A stretch of DNA of 64,000 nucleotides from WHSW01 sp963828755 (GTDB lineage Bacteria; Actinomycetota; Thermoleophilia; Solirubrobacterales; 70-9), in NCBI GenBank assembly GCA_963828755.1, contig CAWHFY010000005.1, positions 1 to 64,000 on the forward strand, given 5' to 3'. The notes under the pieces were generated by a model. The model saw only the letters and a list, made by a program, of their open reading frames with translations. It was not told where the DNA came from and made no database searches. This document shows, piece after piece, positions 1 to 9,715 of this stretch (position 1 is the first letter of the stretch; the number at the start of each line of letters is the position of its first letter). Both the position numbers and the translations under genes were made by a program.

Positions 1-950
1 GACGGCGTCGGGGGCGCGTCGGTCTCGGTCGCGATGCCCGAGAGCTCGTCGAGCGACTGGTCGCGCGGCGGCGGATCGTCGACCAGAAGCTGCGGGATCG
101 TCACCGGCTGCAGGTTGCGCTCGCGCAATCCGCGGAGCACCTTCGGCAGCGCGGCGACCGTCTCGGAGCGGTCGCCCCCCGCGTCGTGGAGAAGGATCAC
201 CGAGCCCGGCTCGACCCCATCGAGGGCGCGGTCGACGATCACGTCGGAGCCCGGGTCGAGGTAGTCGCCCGTATCGATGGACCACAGCACCATCAGCAGC
301 CGCCGGTGGTCGAGCAGCTCGATCGTGTCGGCGTTGAACGAGCCGTAGGGCGGGCGGAACAGGCGCGGCTCGGGCAAGTCGTTGTCGGCCATCGCATCGG
401 CGAGCTCGTTGAACTCGGCGATCTGGGTCGTGAAGGCCAGCTCGCCCATGTGCGGGTGGTCGTAAGTGTGACCGCCGACCGCGTGGCCCTGGTGCAGTTC
501 CTTGCGGATCAGCTCCGGGCGCTCGCCGACCATGTTGCCGAGCACGAAGAACGTCGCCGGGGCGTCGTGGCGGTGCAGGATGTGGAGGATCTCGTCCGTG
601 TAGGGGCCGGGGCCGTCGTCGAAGGTGAGCGCGACCTCGCGCTTCAGCGGGCGACCCTCGTGGACGAAACGGGTGTAGCCGAGGACCCGCGCGAGCGCCT
701 GGTCCTGGGCGCCCTGGTTGCGGATGCTCTGCTCGAGCGCCGTCGGCTTGGCGCCCTTGGCGAGCACGGCGTCGCCCTCGTCGCGGCCGGAGCCGCGCGG
801 GATCAGCAGCACGGCGAGCGCCAGCACCCCGGCGAGCGCTCCGCCCGCGGCGAGGTGGCGGCGCTGGCGCCGGCGGCGGCGCAGCCGCTCGCGGCGGCCG
901 TGGCGGCGGCGCAGGAGTCGGTCGTCGTCTTTTCGGGTGCCGTCCCCCAC
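1..950 (-). CDS. Polysaccharide deacetylase (NodB domain), membrane-anchored, 3' end outside window
   Basis: The reverse strand reads open from a GTG at 950 to the left edge (316 codons, no stop), so the gene is cut by the window. A basic N-terminus (residues 14-31, nearly all Arg) is followed by one hydrophobic segment (about 32-49), so it is probably anchored with the enzyme outside. NodB motifs appear in order: TFDDGPG near residue 107, HTYDHPHM (metal-binding His pair), RPPYGS, and LLHDAGGDR near the C-terminal part. The family removes N- or O-acetyl groups from cell-wall or surface polysaccharide using a divalent metal. The GTG start has no clear ribosome-binding site and is the least certain point. 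Family call is firm; substrate unknown. Confidence 0.88.
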   Translation of the reverse strand, partial: MGDGTRKDDDRLLRRRHGRRERLRRRRRQRRHLAAGGALAGVLALAVLLIPRGSGRDEGDAVLAKGAKPTALEQSIRNQGAQDQALARVLGYTRFVHEGRPLKREVALTFDDGPGPYTDEILHILHRHDAPATFFVLGNMVGERPELIRKELHQGHAVGGHTYDHPHMGELAFTTQIAEFNELADAMADNDLPEPRLFRPPYGSFNADTIELLDHRRLLMVLWSIDTGDYLDPGSDVIVDRALDGVEPGSVILLHDAGGDRSETVAALPKVLRGLRERNLQPVTIPQLLVDDPPPRDQSLDELSGIATETDAPPTP

Positions 951-1012
951 CGGACCCGGCAAGCTAGCGCGCCAGCCCCGCAATCCTGCAGGCTGCCTGT
1001 CGCGGGCTCGAA

Positions 1013-1018
1013 TAGGAT
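1013..1018 (+). promoter_or_regulatory. -10 element for leaderless DUF1330 gene
   Basis: TAGGAT ends 6 nt before the GTG at 1025 and no Shine-Dalgarno sequence lies between. This spacing would put the transcript start at or next to the start codon. Inference from spacing only. Confidence 0.4.
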
Positions 1019-1024
1019 CGCGCG

Positions 1025-1414
1025 GTGCCGAACGACGAGCCAGAGGTCATCAACCCGCCGGCCTTCGACGAACTGCGCCGCCGCGCCGCGGAAGGGCCGG
1101 TGGTGATGCTCAACCTGCTCGACTTCAAGCCCGACGGCGGCGCCGAGCGCTACCGCGAGTACGGCGAGGCGGTGACGCCGCTACTGGAGCGCGCCGGTGC
1201 CCAGGTCCTGTACGCGGGCGACGCGAGCGGGGCGCTGATCGGGCCGAGCGGCTGGGACCTCGTGCTGCTGGTCCAATATCCGACCCGCCAAGCGTTCCTC
1301 GACATGATCACCTCGCCCGAGTACCTCGAGATCGCCCACCTGCGCACCGAGTCGCTCGAGCGCGGCGAGCTGCACCCGCTGGACACCGCCGAGGTCCAGT
1401 CGATCGATTCCTGA
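1025..1414 (+). CDS. DUF1330 family protein
   Basis: 129-residue soluble protein. The pattern of VVMLNLLDFKPDGG near residue 26, a central YAGDASG strand and a Gln/Tyr-rich segment followed by FLDMITSPEYLEIAHLRTESL matches the ferredoxin-fold DUF1330 family, which is related to small dimeric alpha/beta-barrel proteins such as EthD and monooxygenases. No catalytic role is established for the family. The GTG start is supported by the -10-like TAGGAT 6 nt upstream. The gene stands alone and converges on the c-di-GMP gene; a perfect palindrome lies between the two stops. Confidence 0.75.
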   Translation: MPNDEPEVINPPAFDELRRRAAEGPVVMLNLLDFKPDGGAERYREYGEAVTPLLERAGAQVLYAGDASGALIGPSGWDLVLLVQYPTRQAFLDMITSPEYLEIAHLRTESLERGELHPLDTAEVQSIDS

Positions 1415-1424
1415 TTGCCGCCAA

Positions 1425-1442
1425 GCGGTTCCGCGGAACCGC
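1425..1442. terminator. Perfect 18-bp palindrome between convergent genes, probable bidirectional terminator
   Basis: GCGGTTCCGCGGAACCGC is its own reverse complement and folds as a 7-bp stem with a CGCG loop. Flanking CCGCC/GGCGG can extend the stem. It lies between two convergent stops and recurs exactly at 51017-51034. No T-tract is present. Confidence 0.5.
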
Positions 1443-1459
1443 GGCGGACGCTCGCGACC

Positions 1460-3941
1460 CTAGTCGGCGAGCGGCGCCGGGCGCCCGAGGTGGTAGCCCT
1501 GGGCGTAGTCGACCCCGAGCTCGCGCAGACCGTTCAGGATCGCCTCGTCCTCGACCCCCTCGGCGATCGTCCGCATCCCGAGGCTCTCGGCGATCGTCAC
1601 GATCGAGCGCACGATCGCGCGGTCGGCGGCCGACTCGTGAATCCCGCGGACGAACTCCATGTCGACCTTCAGGTACTGGACCGGCAGGTTCTTGAGGTAG
1701 GTGAGCGAGCCGAACCCGGTGCCGAAGTCGTCGATCGCCAGGGAGCAGCCGAGCCGTTCGATGTGACCTCCGAACTCGCGCAGGTCCTCGCTGGCGGTCG
1801 CGGCGGCCGTCTCGGTCAACTCGAAGACGACGTCCTCGGGGCGCGCACCGGTGCGCTCGAGCGTCCTGCTGATGTGGGCGCTCAGCTCCGGATCGGAGAT
1901 CGAACGTGCCGAGAGGTTGAGCGTGACCGCCTTCCCGCTGGTGGCGCCCTCGAGCGCCTTGGAGATCACCAGCCGATCGATCTCACCCATCAGCCCGAAC
2001 CGCTCCGCGGTCGGCAGGAACGCGCCGGGCGCGAGCACCGAGCCGTCCTCCTCGACCATCCTGACGAGCATCTCAGCGCCGGCGCGCTCGCCGGTTGCGA
2101 GGTCGAAGATCGGCTGCTCGTAGAGGACGAGGCGGTCGGCGTCGATCGCCTCGCGCACCCGCCCGACCCAGGCGAGGCGCTCGGCCCCGGTCCCGGTGAA
2201 GATCTCGTAGCGGTCGCCGCCGCGCTCCTTGGCCTCGTGCAGAGCGATGTCAGCGGCGATCATCAGGTCCTCGTCGGTCGACTGCGACCTGGCGCCGAAC
2301 CTGACCGCCCCGGCGCTCGCCCGCGCCGGAAGCTGCGACTGGCGCGCGCGGATCCCGCGCAGCAGCGCCGCGAGGCGCCGGCGCACGGCCCGCTCTGCGG
2401 CGACGTCGAGCAGGACGGTGAACTCGTCACCGCCGAACCGAGCCAGGAACTCACCGGGCCGGATGACCTCGCTGAGCGCGGTCGCGACCGATCGGAGCAT
2501 CGCGTCGCCGGCGGCGTGGCCCAGTGAGTCGTTGACGTACTTGAGGTGGTCGACGTCGATGATCACGACGGCGCCGTCGGCGCCGTCGGCGCGTCGGCGC
2601 CGCAGCTCGTCGGCGAACCGCCGGCGGTTGGCGAGCCCGGTGAGCTCGTCATGCTCGGCGCGGTGGCGAAGCTCCTCCTCGGCGCGGCGGCGCTCGGTGA
2701 TGTCGATCAGCACCCCCTCGAGCTGGACGCGACCGCCGTCGACCGGGCGGCCCATGGCACCCTCGTCGCGCACCCAGAGCATCCGCCCGTCGGCGGCGAA
2801 GATCCGGTACTCGACCGAGAGCGGCTCGAGCGTCTGCGCGCAGCGCTCCTCCGCGGCCTGCAGCCGTTCGCGATCGTCGCGGTGGACGCGGTTCCACCAC
2901 AGCCACGGATCGCCGATCCACTCCTCGGCGCTGTAACCGAGCAGGTTCTCGATCTGCGGGGAGACGAACGCCCACTGACCACCGGGCCCGTAGTCGGCGA
3001 GATAGGAGACGACCGGGAGCCGCTCGATCAGGCCCCGGTAGCGGCGCTCGGCGTCGGCGAGCGCCTCGACCGTGCCATTCAACGAGGCCGAGCTGATCAG
3101 TAGCTGACAACTGGACTCGAGGAGGGCGAGATCGTCGGCCACGAGGCCCGCCCCTCCGTGCAGGGCGATCGCGATCGCCGGTGCGTTCGGCATCGAGATC
3201 CGGAACGCGACCCCGTCCTCGAGCTCGACCACCCCGGCCTCCTCCTCGGAGGCGGGGGCCGGCGGATAGCTGCCGGCGCCGTCGTCGCCCGCCACGGCGA
3301 CCAGTTCCTGCTCCTCGGCGGCCGGCGGCCGGTGCCAGATCCTGACGACCTCGGCGGGGAGCTCCTCGCGGACCATGACCGCGACCGCGATCCCGAGATC
3401 CTCGAGCGGCGCGCCGCGCAGAACCTGGTTGGCGAGCGAGGACAGCGCCGCCTGGCGACGGGCCTTGACCCGGTCGCGGGAGATGTCGCGGACGAGCGTG
3501 ACGATCACCGGCTCGGGGGTCTCGATGCAGGTGATGGTGACCTCGATCGGAAAGCGCTCGCCGTTGGCCCGGATGCCCTCGCGCTCGAGCGCGGGCCCCG
3601 GAGGGCGGCGGCGAGGCGGCGATCTGGCGCAACCGCCCGCGCTCGAGCTCGTGTTTGTCGGGGGGCACCATCAGCTCGACGACGTCGGCGCCGAGCGCCC
3701 GTTCGCGCGAATAGCCGAAGGTCATCTCGGCGGCCGGGTTCCACTCGACCACACGGCCGGTGGGATCGAAGGCGATCACGCAGTCGACCGAGGCGTCGAC
3801 CAGGGCGCGCTCGAGCGAGTCGCTCCCGGGCGCGAGCCGGCGGGAGGAGCCGTTCGCGGTCTTGGACCCGTTTGCCCGGGGGAGCGCCCCATTGCCGGAA
3901 CGGCGCGTCCTCGCGCTTCTCGACTTGGTCGTTTCTCCCAT
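1460..3941 (-). CDS. PAS/GAF-like/PAS/GGDEF/EAL c-di-GMP protein (apparent frameshift near 3600)
   Basis: About 827 residues if one indel near 3597-3612 is corrected. The N-terminal PAS (LERALVDASVDCVIAF onward) is in one frame and everything after it in another; the PAS resumes exactly with GIRANGERFPIEVTIT. Next come a GAF-like region, a second PAS (ERRYRGLIERLP...), a GGDEF domain with an intact FGGDEF motif, and an EAL domain ending with DDFGTGFGSLTYL. The EAL signature itself reads EML, and no RxxD inhibitory site precedes GGDEF. It could make and/or degrade c-di-GMP. ATG at 3941 is chosen because GGAGGG lies 10 nt upstream; a TTG at 3971 is also possible. The break lies in a G/C run and may be a sequencing error. 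Confidence 0.85.
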
Positions 3942-4054
3942 ACCGCGTGCGCCCTCCGGCGCGCCTCCCAAGTTGGACGATCGATGTACGTATCGGCACG
4001 AGAGGGCGCGAACGTTAGCCGCGGCGGGGGTCAGGCCACTGGCATCCGGCGGCG

Positions 4055-4855
4055 CTAGGCGCGCAGCTTGTAGCCCTGCTTGAACAACCGCAGGTTGACC
4101 GCGAACAGGGCCGCGGTCGCGGCGGCCAGCGCCAGCATGGAGAGCGCGACGCTCGCCTCGGTATAACCGAGAAAGCCGTAGCGGACCAGGTTGATCATGT
4201 AGTAGACCGGGTTGAAGTGGGTCAGGGTCTGAAACGGCTCGGGCAGCAGCGACGCCGAGTAGAAGACCCCGCCCAGGAAGATCAGGGGCGTGAGCACGAA
4301 CGTCTGCGCGACCGAGACGTCGTCGAACTGCTCGGCGCGCACGCCGATCAGCACCCCGAGCTGGCCGAAGAAGAAGCCGACCAGAAACAGCGCCGGGATC
4401 AGGATCAGCACGTGCTCGACCGGCAGGTCGACGAGCAGCGCCGAGGCGATGAAGGTGAGCACCGCGACCGCGCCGCCGCGGGTGAAGCCGCCGAGCGAGA
4501 AGGCGCTCAAGAGCTCGAGCGGCGAGGCCGGCGAGGAGAGCTGGTCCTGGATCGCGCCCTGGAACTTCTGCTGGAGGATCGACGACGCGTTGTTGGAGAA
4601 CGAGTTCATCGCCCAGGCCATCATGATCAGGCCCGGAATCACGAAGACCACGTAGTCGAAGCCGTGCAGCTCGTTGATGCGCGACCCGAGCGCCGCGCCG
4701 AAGACGGTGATGTAGAGGAAGGTCTCGAGCAGCGGCGCGCCGATCGTCTGCTTCTTGATCTTCATGAACCGGTTGAGCTCGCGCCGCCAGAGCGTGAAGA
4801 AGCGGATCTGGCCGGTGGTCATGCCGCGCATCCTCGGCCGCGGAATGGCACTCAT
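4055..4855 (-). CDS. ABC-2 type transporter permease
   Basis: 266 residues with about six membrane segments, typical of the ABC-2 export permease (DrrB-like) family. An early FTLWRRELNRFMKIKKQT stretch precedes the first membrane helix, and the conserved ABC-2 tail region with PLIFLGGVFYSASLLPE and NPVYYMINLVRYG is present. It is encoded 52 nt after its ATPase and presumably co-transcribed with it. It forms the membrane pore of an exporter, probably for a drug, lipid or polysaccharide; the substrate cannot be read from sequence. ATG at 4855 is used; an in-frame ATG at 4822 would remove 11 residues. Confidence 0.9.
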   Translation of the reverse strand: MSAIPRPRMRGMTTGQIRFFTLWRRELNRFMKIKKQTIGAPLLETFLYITVFGAALGSRINELHGFDYVVFVIPGLIMMAWAMNSFSNNASSILQQKFQGAIQDQLSSPASPLELLSAFSLGGFTRGGAVAVLTFIASALLVDLPVEHVLILIPALFLVGFFFGQLGVLIGVRAEQFDDVSVAQTFVLTPLIFLGGVFYSASLLPEPFQTLTHFNPVYYMINLVRYGFLGYTEASVALSMLALAAATAALFAVNLRLFKQGYKLRA

Positions 4856-4907
4856 ACCAGCGGCCTCAACAGCGGCCGGATTCGGCTTCGTCCTGTCGGA
4901 CTCCGCC

Positions 4908-5705
<798 letters not shown>

Positions 5706-5865
5706 CAAGCGGCGGTGATGATGAAGGCTCAAGTGCGCTCGAAGTCAAGTACGAGGCACGCCGGACTAAATGTAGTGGGCCGCGCGCGCTTCCCTCTCGG
5801 CGAAACGAATCGGCTCCCCCGTGGACAGGAAGGGCAGTCGACGCGAGATCAAGGAGCGTGAGCCG

Positions 5866-6273
5866 ATGAGCGCGAACGAGCACGAGTCCGACGGCGCAAC
5901 GCGAGTCGCATACATCCTCGGCGTGCCGCTGGCCGCCGACGTCGTGCGCCAATGGCCCCAGATGAAAGAGATCGTCCGCACCAGAAAGCTGGTCGCTGAC
6001 GTCGAAGGGAACTTCCCCGAGCTGACCCTCGAAGTCGGCCGACGGCTGAGGCTCGACGACACCGTGGTCGTGGAGTGGACGTGCGATTACGGCGACGGGC
6101 GCCTGTATCGAAACGTGACGATCGGCGAACTGGAGGACGGCGAAGCGGTGCGGGTCACCGACTATTGGGGCGAGCCGACCGCGACCCCCGAGTGGCGCCG
6201 GTCGCTAACCGAGCCCCTGGAGATGCCGGGGGACGGCATCTGGCCCGACGCACGCCATCTGGCTCACCGCTGA
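5866..6273 (+). CDS. NTF2/SnoaL-like protein
   Basis: 135 residues with an NTF2-like alpha+beta layout: an N-terminal helical part, then VVVEWTCDYGDGRLYRNVTI and VRVTDYWGEP strands. The last strand pair is the usual end of SnoaL-like domains. AAGGAG at 5851-5856, 9 nt before ATG 5866, sets the start, in preference to an upstream GTG at 5821. Functions in the family range from small-molecule isomerases to simple binding domains; nothing here fixes one. Single gene between the ABC exporter (divergent) and the cupredoxin lipoprotein. Confidence 0.7.
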   Translation: MSANEHESDGATRVAYILGVPLAADVVRQWPQMKEIVRTRKLVADVEGNFPELTLEVGRRLRLDDTVVVEWTCDYGDGRLYRNVTIGELEDGEAVRVTDYWGEPTATPEWRRSLTEPLEMPGDGIWPDARHLAHR

Positions 6274-6371
6274 GCGGCGCGCTACCGAGCGTGCTCCGTA
6301 CCCGCCCCGGAGGTCGGCCCGCCCGAGCGCCGACAACATCGGTGGTCAATGACACCTTCGGAAGGAAACGA

Positions 6372-6884
6372 ATGAGATCGAAACTGATCACGCTCGGGCT
6401 CGCAGCCTTCGCGATGGTCGCGTTCGGCGCGATCACCGCCGGTTGCGGCAGCGACGACGAGGCCGGGACGACGGCCGCGGCGGAGTCGGAGTCGGAGTCG
6501 GATGCCGACGAGTCGGCGGCCAGTACCACCACCGCGAGCACCGGCGGCGGCGAGACCCTGGCGATCGACATGGGCGAGTTCTTCTACAAGCCCGACGCGG
6601 TCGAGGCGAAGGCCGGCGAGGTGACGATCGACGCGTCCAACATCGGATCGGCCCCGCACGAGCTCGTGCTCGCGAAGACCGACGACGCCCCCGACCAGCT
6701 GCCGACCAGCTCCGACGGCAGCGTCGACGAGGAGAGCCTCGACGTGCCCGGTGAGGTCGAGGAGGTCGAGGGCGGCGCCGAGGGCACCGTCTCGCTGGAT
6801 CTCCAGCCGGGCAAGTACGTCATGTTCTGCAACCTGCCCGGCCACTACTCGGGCGGCATGTACGGGAGCCTGACCGTCAAGTAG
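6372..6884 (+). CDS. Cupredoxin-like lipoprotein
   Basis: 170 residues. A signal peptide ends in a lipobox with Cys25 (AITAGC), followed by a long acidic Ser/Glu/Asp/Thr linker (about 26-60). The C-terminal domain has a plastocyanin-like arrangement: His in APHELVLAK near residue 97, then CNLPGHYSGGMYG near 156-168, which provides Cys, His and Met, a complete type 1 copper ligand set. It is probably an extracytoplasmic electron carrier tethered to the membrane. GGAAG just upstream supports ATG 6372. The P450 gene follows in the same direction 73 nt later but seems to have its own promoter. Confidence 0.85.
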   Translation: MRSKLITLGLAAFAMVAFGAITAGCGSDDEAGTTAAAESESESDADESAASTTTASTGGGETLAIDMGEFFYKPDAVEAKAGEVTIDASNIGSAPHELVLAKTDDAPDQLPTSSDGSVDEESLDVPGEVEEVEGGAEGTVSLDLQPGKYVMFCNLPGHYSGGMYGSLTVK

Positions 6885-6944
6885 CCGCGGTGGCGACGGC
6901 GGGGCGGCTGCGGCCGGCTCGCCGTCGCTCCTTCCGGCTGGCGT

Positions 6945-6950
6945 TAGGGT
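6945..6950 (+). promoter_or_regulatory. -10 element for leaderless P450 gene
   Basis: TAGGGT ends 7 nt before the GTG at 6958; no ribosome-binding site is seen between them. Position-based inference. Confidence 0.35.
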
Positions 6951-6957
6951 CCGTGGG

Positions 6958-8172
6958 GTGAGCGCCACGACCCTCGACTCGCTCGAGATCCCCGAGCTCG
7001 ACGACCTCGACCCGGAGCTGCGCGGCCCGGCCTTCGACGCGAAGATGGCCGAGCTCGCCGCCGAGAGCTGGATCGCGCGGGCGAAGCTCGGCCTCGTCGT
7101 CCTCGACCGCGAGTCGGGCGAGTTCTTCCTGCGCTCCAAGCAGGCGACCTTCCCGGGCAAGGCACTCGCCGAGCTGTTCGACATGAAGGAGGGCGCGCTC
7201 GGCGAAGAGGTCGCCCGCAACATCCTCCACATCGACGGCGACGACCACCGACGGCTGCGCAACCTGGTCAACCCGGCGTTCACGCCGCGCGCCGCCGACA
7301 AGTGGCGCCCGGTGATGCGCGACTACATCGCCGAGTTGTTCGACGAGGTCACGCCCGCGGGGGAGTGCGACGCGGTCACGGCGCTGTGCAAGCCATACCC
7401 GGCGATGACGATCGCGACCGTGGTCGGCGCGCCGCCGGCCGACGCCGAGCGGCTGGCCTCGTGGTCGCGCTGGATCCAGCTGCAGTTCGACGGCCCGACC
7501 CTGGCCGAGCATCGCGACGAGGTCGAGCGCGCGTGCGAGGAGCTCTACGCGTACCTCGACGAGCTGATCGTCGCCAAGCGCGCCGACCCGGGCGAGGACC
7601 TGCTCTCGACCCTGATCGCCGTCCACGATGGCGACGACCGCCTCGACGACGCCGAGCTTCGCAACCTGGTGCTCAACGTCTTGGTCGGCGGGGTCGACAC
7701 GACCCAGTCACAGCTCGCCCATGCGCTGCGCCTGTTCGCCGCCCACCCCGATCAGTGGGATCTACTCGCGGCCGAGCCCGAGCGGGCCACGAACGCGGTC
7801 TCGGAGATCATCCGGGTCGCCCCGGTCACCCCGTTCACGGCGCGGATCGTGCTCCAGGACCTGGAGCACCGCGGGGTCGCGTTCCCGGCCGGGACGATCG
7901 TGATCGTCTGCGCGCACCAGGCCAACCGCGACGCCGAGGCCGGCGGCGCCGAGTTCGACATCACCCGCGAGGGCGCCGGCAAGCGCGCCCTCACCTTCGG
8001 CGCCGGGATCCACTACTGCCTCGGCGCCAACCTCGCGCGCGCCGAGCTCTCCGAGGCGCTCGCCCACCTGGCGCCGCGGATGCCGGGACTCGAGCTCAAC
8101 GGCGAGCCGGCCTACGACTCGATCCACGGCGTGTACGGCCTCGACGAGCTGCCGATCCGCTGGGCTGCCTGA
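6958..8172 (+). CDS. Cytochrome P450
   Basis: 404 residues, the standard length of a soluble bacterial P450. The I-helix has GGVDTTQ, the K-helix ExxR is in SEIIRV, and the haem loop FGAGIHYCLGANLAR carries the axial Cys. A helix-C region WRPVMRDYIAEL precedes. The I-helix Asp-Thr pair needed for oxygen activation is intact, so an active monooxygenase is expected, supplied with electrons by a ferredoxin system not encoded here. The substrate is unknown. The GTG start is consistent with a leaderless transcript. Confidence 0.95.
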   Translation: MSATTLDSLEIPELDDLDPELRGPAFDAKMAELAAESWIARAKLGLVVLDRESGEFFLRSKQATFPGKALAELFDMKEGALGEEVARNILHIDGDDHRRLRNLVNPAFTPRAADKWRPVMRDYIAELFDEVTPAGECDAVTALCKPYPAMTIATVVGAPPADAERLASWSRWIQLQFDGPTLAEHRDEVERACEELYAYLDELIVAKRADPGEDLLSTLIAVHDGDDRLDDAELRNLVLNVLVGGVDTTQSQLAHALRLFAAHPDQWDLLAAEPERATNAVSEIIRVAPVTPFTARIVLQDLEHRGVAFPAGTIVIVCAHQANRDAEAGGAEFDITREGAGKRALTFGAGIHYCLGANLARAELSEALAHLAPRMPGLELNGEPAYDSIHGVYGLDELPIRWAA

Positions 8173-8221
8173 CTCGATATGCGCGGCAAAACGTAACTCT
8201 CGGCGCGGTCCGGCGACTCCA

Positions 8222-8227
8222 TACACT
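8222..8227 (+). promoter_or_regulatory. -10 element for leaderless small membrane protein gene
   Basis: TACACT ends exactly 7 nt before ATG 8235 with no ribosome-binding site in between. Confidence 0.35.
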
Positions 8228-8234
8228 GATCGAT

Positions 8235-8422
8235 ATGCCGAAGAGCTACACCGAACGAGCCCGAGCCCTGATCCTGGCGGCGGCCTTCTCTCGTTTCTCG
8301 CGTCGGTGGTTCTCTACTTCTTCGACAACCGCGAGCACGGCATCTTCGTCGGGCTGTGGGTGCCGTCGATCCTCGCCCTGGGTGTACTGATCCTGCCTCC
8401 CAGGGAAGGACCGAAGCGGTGA
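8235..8422 (+). CDS. Small two-helix membrane protein (apparent 1-base deletion near 8290)
   Basis: Read as sequenced, ATG 8235 opens MPKSYTERARALILAAA and then loses the hydrophobic pattern. Adding one T in the ttctctcg stretch near 8290 restores a membrane protein continuing FLASVVLYFF, then DNREHGIFVGLWVPSILALG, ending PREGPKR at 8422. The corrected product is about 62 residues with two hydrophobic helices and a basic tail. The stop overlaps the GTG of the next small membrane gene (GTGA), typical of a coupled pair. Function unknown; family not recognised. Confidence 0.55.
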
Positions 8423-8541
8423 TCGGCCTTTTCGTGTTCGGCACCTTCATAACCACGCTCGTCGGCCTGGCCTGCTGGCTGATCGTCGCGGGTATCAGAG
8501 CCGACCAGCGCGAGCGACAAGGCCTGTCCGACAATTCGTAG
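8419..8541 (+). CDS. 40-residue single-helix membrane protein
   Basis: GTG at 8419 overlaps the preceding stop by four bases. The product has one hydrophobic helix (FVFGTFITTLVGLACWLIVA, residues 5-24) followed by a charged tail (RADQRERQGLSDNS). The overlap suggests translational coupling with the upstream two-helix protein and perhaps a joint membrane complex. No family recognised; the call rests on the hydrophobic pattern and the overlap. Confidence 0.5.
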   Translation: MIGLFVFGTFITTLVGLACWLIVAGIRADQRERQGLSDNS

Positions 8542-8550
8542 CGGTGCTGA

Positions 8551-9486
8551 CTACGGCGCCGGCGGTGGCGTCGTGGTCTCGGTCATCAGCGAGTCGATCG
8601 TCTGCATCATCGTCCCGTCGCGCGGGGCCGAGTAGGCGAACAGGGTCGCGTTGCGACCCTCGCGGTCGCGCTCGCACTCGGGGAAGAAGACCGGGTAGGC
8701 AAAGCTGAAGTGGTTGGCCGCCTGCTGGCGGGCGCGCTTGGTCACGTAGCCGATCCGCCGCCGGGTCGAGAAGTCCTCGATGAAATGGCAGCCGTCGCTG
8801 CTGGCGAGGTTCGGGCTGTTGCCGAGGTGGAAGAAGATCGTCGCGCGGCGCGCGAGCTGGCGGACCGCGGCCAGGTCGATGTTGAAGCCGAAGTCCTGCA
8901 CCGCGATGTAGTCGGTGCCGGCCGGGATCTTCGGGTGGCTTGCGATCCCGAACGCGTTGCCGCCCAGGAACTCGCCGTTGGCGTGCGCATAGGCGACCGC
9001 GGCCCGCATCACGTTCGGCTTCTGCTTCGCCGCCGGGGTGTAGAAGTCGAACAGCCAGCCGTCGTTGTCGACGGCGTTGCGGACCCGGGCCATCATCGCC
9101 CTCATCTTGCGCGCGTTCGGGTACTGCAGCGCGTTGAGCTCGACCGAGAACTGCGCCTCGGGGCTGGTCGTCCTGACCGCCGCGACCACCGTCTTCCACC
9201 CGTTGATCTCGCGCGGGCGGACCTTCTGGCCGGCGCTGAACCGCAACAGGGTCGAGACGTAGGTCGGCTTCAGCGAGGCGAGCGCAGCGCCGATCGAGGC
9301 CGGCGTCTCGCCCTTGGCCGTGAACTGGCCGTCCTGATACATCCTCGTTGAGGCGATCCGCGACCCGTCGGGGGGCCCGACCGCGGCCTGCGCGCTCGCC
9401 GCGGTCGCGGCGCACAGCGCCAACGCGACCAGCGCCGCGCGCCCCGGGATCCGCCGCCTCGCGGCCGTTTGCCCTCCCTCGCCCAT
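8551..9486 (-). CDS. Secreted protein of unknown function
   Basis: About 311 residues from ATG 9486. A signal peptide (RIPGRAALVALALCAATAA, cleaved near AQA) is followed by a soluble domain with repeated strand-helix units, for example YVSTLLRFSAGQK, GWLFDFYTPAAK and DYIAVQDFGFNIDL. The order resembles a TIM-barrel glycosidase-like fold, but I cannot name a family or active site. ATG 9486 is favoured because TAATCT lies 8 nt upstream on the reverse strand and the signal peptide begins there; the open frame continues upstream without signal-like sequence. Confidence 0.7.
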   Translation of the reverse strand: MGEGGQTAARRRIPGRAALVALALCAATAASAQAAVGPPDGSRIASTRMYQDGQFTAKGETPASIGAALASLKPTYVSTLLRFSAGQKVRPREINGWKTVVAAVRTTSPEAQFSVELNALQYPNARKMRAMMARVRNAVDNDGWLFDFYTPAAKQKPNVMRAAVAYAHANGEFLGGNAFGIASHPKIPAGTDYIAVQDFGFNIDLAAVRQLARRATIFFHLGNSPNLASSDGCHFIEDFSTRRRIGYVTKRARQQAANHFSFAYPVFFPECERDREGRNATLFAYSAPRDGTMMQTIDSLMTETTTPPPAP

Positions 9487-9715
9487 CGTTGCCGAGATTA
9501 TCGGCGGGTCCAGCGGAGGATCGAGCCCGAACGTCCATCCGTCCAGCGCAGCCTCGCGAAGGGCGTAGACTTCGTGCCTCGACCGCCCGCTGGGCCTTCT
9601 CCCTCGCCCTTCGAGCCCCACTTCGCAGAGGGATCGAGGCCTTCGCATCGACGATCGCAGCTCACCGACCGTTCGCATCCGCGCCTGGATTCGCCGCCAC
9701 CCGGTCGCCGTCACC

